A DNA stretch of 7,292 nucleotides from Belnapia sp. (GTDB lineage Bacteria > Pseudomonadota > Alphaproteobacteria > Acetobacterales > Acetobacteraceae): NCBI GenBank assembly GCA_028291445.1, contig JAQGIA010000372.1:1-7292 (forward strand), given 5' to 3'. Of this stretch, positions 5,741 to 7,292 are shown piece by piece. Position 1 is the stretch's first letter. Each line of letters opens with the position of its first letter. Below the pieces are notes generated by a model, which worked only from the letters and a program-made list of their open reading frames with translations, did not search any database and was not told the origin of the DNA. The position numbers and the translations under genes are program-made.

Positions 5741-6721
5741 TTAACCGCAGCCGGGCGGAGCTATCCGGTCTTCCGGCCCGATGATGCTGAAGCCGAAGGG
5801 CTCGGCGGCGGCCGGGTCCACTTCGACCACCACGGCGCGGGTGTCCCCATCGCCCGGCACCATGACGCGCAGCAGGTTGGGCGCTTCCGGCGCCGGGTGG
5901 TCGCGGAGCCAGAAATGACTGTCGCCATGCAGCAGCAGCACCGGCCGGCCGAAGGCGCCGGCGGCCTGGGCCAGGGCATTGCGGGTATCGAGATGGCCGG
6001 CCACCGTGCCTCGGCCGCAGCGGTCGCGGTAATACAGGTCCGCCTGCAAGGCCACCACCACGGCGCGGCTGCCGGCCGCGGTGGCGGCGGCGAAGCCATC
6101 GGCGATCCAGGCGAGGTTGGCGGCATTGCGCGGCGGATACTCGGCGGCGGCACCCGGCGGCGTGGTCGCGTCGCGCGGCCGGTTGTTGTCGGAGCCGGGC
6201 ACATGCAGCGTCAGGAAGGTCACGCCATCCCGCTCCCAGCGCGCATTCTCGACGAAGAGCCGATGCGCCGGGGCGGCATCCGCCTGGCGGAGCAGCGGCA
6301 TCGGCGCCTGGCCCAGACTGCGCGGCAGGGCGAAGAAGGTCTCCCGCAGCAGGCGCAGGCGGTCGAGCGGGTCGTAGCCGCCGGCCCGGGCCTGCCAGCA
6401 ATCGGTCCATTCGTTGTCGCCCGGCGTATAGACCAGCGGCCCGGCGATCCGGCCCATCCAGGCCGCGGTGCGGTAGACGATGATGGCGTCGGTACAGGCC
6501 ACGGCGCCGCCCTTGGTATCGCCGAGGAAGATGTTGAAGGTGGGTGCCGCGGCATTGATGCTGTCCGTCAACGCCTCGACCCGCGTCACCTCGGCGGCGC
6601 AGGCGGCGGCATCGCTGCCGTTGCAATAGGGCATGTCGCCGAAGGCGACGAAGCGGAAGGGTTCGGCCCGGAGGGTGCCGGCTCCGGCGGCAAGCAGCAG
6701 CGACAGCAGGAGGATGCGCAT
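5741..6721 (-). CDS. Exported metallophosphoesterase-like protein with non-canonical metal motifs
   Basis: A 326-residue protein. Residues 1-19 form a Sec-type signal peptide (M-R, a run of Leu/Ala, then T-L-R-A before Glu20), which decides the start; the frame stays open upstream to 6919 but that part overlaps the desaturase gene and looks non-coding. The mature protein has the order of motifs of calcineurin-like phosphoesterases: V-A-F-G-D-M-P-Y (25-32), F-L-G-D-T-K (65-70), Y-T-P-G-D-N-E-W-T-D (98-107), V-A-L-Q-A-D (223-228) and L-H-G-D-S-H-F-W (264-271). They differ from the canonical D-x-H, G-D-x-x-D, G-N-H-D/E and G-H-x-H: the first has Pro where His is usual, and the third has G-D-N-E. 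Six cysteines (33, 41, 76, 108, 235, 325) suggest disulfides in the periplasm. The start lies 56 bp after the desaturase stop, with only a weak AGG near it. A phosphatase or phosphodiesterase role is inferred; activity may be altered or lost. Confidence 0.82.
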   Translation of the reverse strand: MRILLLSLLLAAGAGTLRAEPFRFVAFGDMPYCNGSDAAACAAEVTRVEALTDSINAAAPTFNIFLGDTKGGAVACTDAIIVYRTAAWMGRIAGPLVYTPGDNEWTDCWQARAGGYDPLDRLRLLRETFFALPRSLGQAPMPLLRQADAAPAHRLFVENARWERDGVTFLTLHVPGSDNNRPRDATTPPGAAAEYPPRNAANLAWIADGFAAATAAGSRAVVVALQADLYYRDRCGRGTVAGHLDTRNALAQAAGAFGRPVLLLHGDSHFWLRDHPAPEAPNLLRVMVPGDGDTRAVVVEVDPAAAEPFGFSIIGPEDRIAPPGCG

Positions 6722-6734
6722 GCCGGCGAGCCTA

Positions 6735-6751
6735 GCCGCGTGATGCGCGGC
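6735..6751 (-). repeat. Perfect inverted repeat upstream of the phosphoesterase-like gene
   Basis: GCCGCG (6735-6740) and CGCGGC (6746-6751) make a perfect 6-bp GC stem with a 5-nt loop. On the minus strand the stem ends 13 nt before the phosphoesterase-like ATG, directly beside the weak AGG that could act as ribosome binding site. It could influence translation or mark the 3' end of the desaturase message. No T-tract follows, and short GC palindromes are frequent in such DNA. Confidence 0.3.
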
Positions 6752-6777
6752 GGACCAGTGACCATCCCGCTGCAAGC

Positions 6778-7292
6778 TCAGCCATCCCGCCGGAAGGGCT
6801 GCAGCAGCATCCGGTCTAGCCGCAATTCGGCCGGGTCGCGGAATCGCTCGATCCCGATGGTCAGCCCCAGTTGCCCCGCCGCCGGCTCGGCCCGGTAGGT
6901 GCCGAACAGGCGATCCCACCAGGCGAGGTTGAAGCCGTAGTTGCTGTCGGTCTCATGCCGCAGGATGGAATGATGGATGCGGTGCATGTCGGGCGTCACC
7001 ACCACCCGGCGCAGGATACGGTCCAGCCGGAGCGGCAGGCGAACGTTGCCATGGCTGAACATGGCGGAGGCATTCAGCAGCACCTCGAAGGCCAGCACCG
7101 CCAGCGCCGGGGCGCCCAGCGCCACCACCACGGCGAGCTTGATCAGCATGGACAGCAGGATCTCGAACGGGTGGAAGCGCAGGCCGCTGGTCACGTCCAG
7201 TTCGAGATCGGCATGATGCATCCGGTGCAGCCGCCAGAACAGCGGCACGGCATGGAAGGCGACATGCTGGGCATAGATCGCCAGGTCGAGCA
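6778..7292 (-). CDS. Sterol desaturase / fatty acid hydroxylase family protein, N-terminus cut by window edge
   Basis: This is the C-terminal 170 residues of an integral-membrane di-iron oxygenase of the fatty acid hydroxylase superfamily. These enzymes use a histidine cluster on the cytoplasmic face to hydroxylate or desaturate lipids, sterols or carotenoids. All three histidine boxes are visible, numbered from the first complete codon: H-V-A-F-H (9-13), H-R-M-H-H (22-26) and H-R-I-H-H (103-107). Other typical parts are D-V-T-S-G-L-R-F-H-P-F-E (32-43), a hydrophobic stretch of about 35 residues forming one or two membrane spans, S-H-G-N (79-82), and N-Y-G-F-N-L-A-W-W-D-R-L-F-G-T-Y (about 117-132) near the C-terminus. 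The missing N-terminus should carry further membrane helices; the frame is open to the right edge with no start needed inside. It is the first visible gene of the minus-strand block. The substrate cannot be told from this part. Confidence 0.93.
   Translation of the reverse strand, partial: LDLAIYAQHVAFHAVPLFWRLHRMHHADLELDVTSGLRFHPFEILLSMLIKLAVVVALGAPALAVLAFEVLLNASAMFSHGNVRLPLRLDRILRRVVVTPDMHRIHHSILRHETDSNYGFNLAWWDRLFGTYRAEPAAGQLGLTIGIERFRDPAELRLDRMLLQPFRRDG

Noticed and set aside
4866..5744. A 292-codon plus-strand open frame opposite the aldolase gene
   Set aside because: The minus strand encodes a complete class II aldolase-family protein with its zinc ligands and ribosome binding site; the plus frame has no recognisable domain.
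5696..6898. A 400-codon plus-strand open frame opposite the phosphoesterase-like gene
   Set aside because: Gly/Arg-rich product without motifs; the opposite strand carries a signal peptide and ordered phosphoesterase motifs.
6722..6919. N-terminal extension of the phosphoesterase-like protein by 66 residues
   Set aside because: It overlaps the desaturase C-terminus out of frame and would bury a clear signal peptide that begins at Met67 of the longer form.
1..7292. CRISPR array, insertion sequence, tRNA, toxin-antitoxin or defence genes
   Set aside because: I saw no regularly spaced repeats, transposase motifs, tRNA-like cloverleaf or small toxin-antitoxin pairs on either strand, and almost all of the window is occupied by the genes listed.

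Overview
The window is very GC-rich DNA with long open frames on both strands, strong G/C third-position bias and AGGAG/GAGG-type ribosome binding sites. Together with the gene types (family-5 solute-binding protein with a twin-arginine leader, cytoplasmic penicillin-acylase homologue, DUF427, class II aldolase, sterol-desaturase-type hydroxylase) this suggests an alphaproteobacterial chromosome, perhaps Acetobacteraceae (Roseomonas-like). The taxon is an inference from composition and gene style; no marker gene is present.

Layout. Positions 1-1454 (minus) hold a family-5 ABC-transporter solute-binding protein, cut at its C-terminus by the left edge. A 130-bp divergent spacer (1455-1584) separates it from a plus-strand pair: a penicillin-acylase-family Ntn hydrolase (1585-3894) overlapping by ATGA with a DUF427 protein (3891-4250). 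This pair converges on a minus-strand block that runs from the right edge: sterol desaturase/fatty acid hydroxylase (6778-7292, N-terminus cut off), exported metallophosphoesterase-like protein (5741-6721), class II aldolase/adducin-family protein (4896-5678) and a small unrecognised protein (4336-4818). Gaps within that block are 56, 62 and 77 bp. No stretch over 300 bases lacks a gene.

How the genes may work together. The divergent pair suggests import and hydrolysis: a periplasmic binding protein for a peptide-like or amide compound faces an acylase that has no signal peptide and therefore probably acts in the cytoplasm. The minus-strand block shares a strand, but its four products have no obvious common pathway, and a promoter-like site and hairpins between them suggest more than one transcription unit.

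I found no RNA gene, CRISPR array, insertion sequence or defence system. Most of this is ordinary metabolic sequence. The points most worth a second look are the altered metal-binding motifs of the phosphoesterase-like protein, the leaderless acylase with its coupled DUF427 partner, and the orphan protein at 4336-4818.
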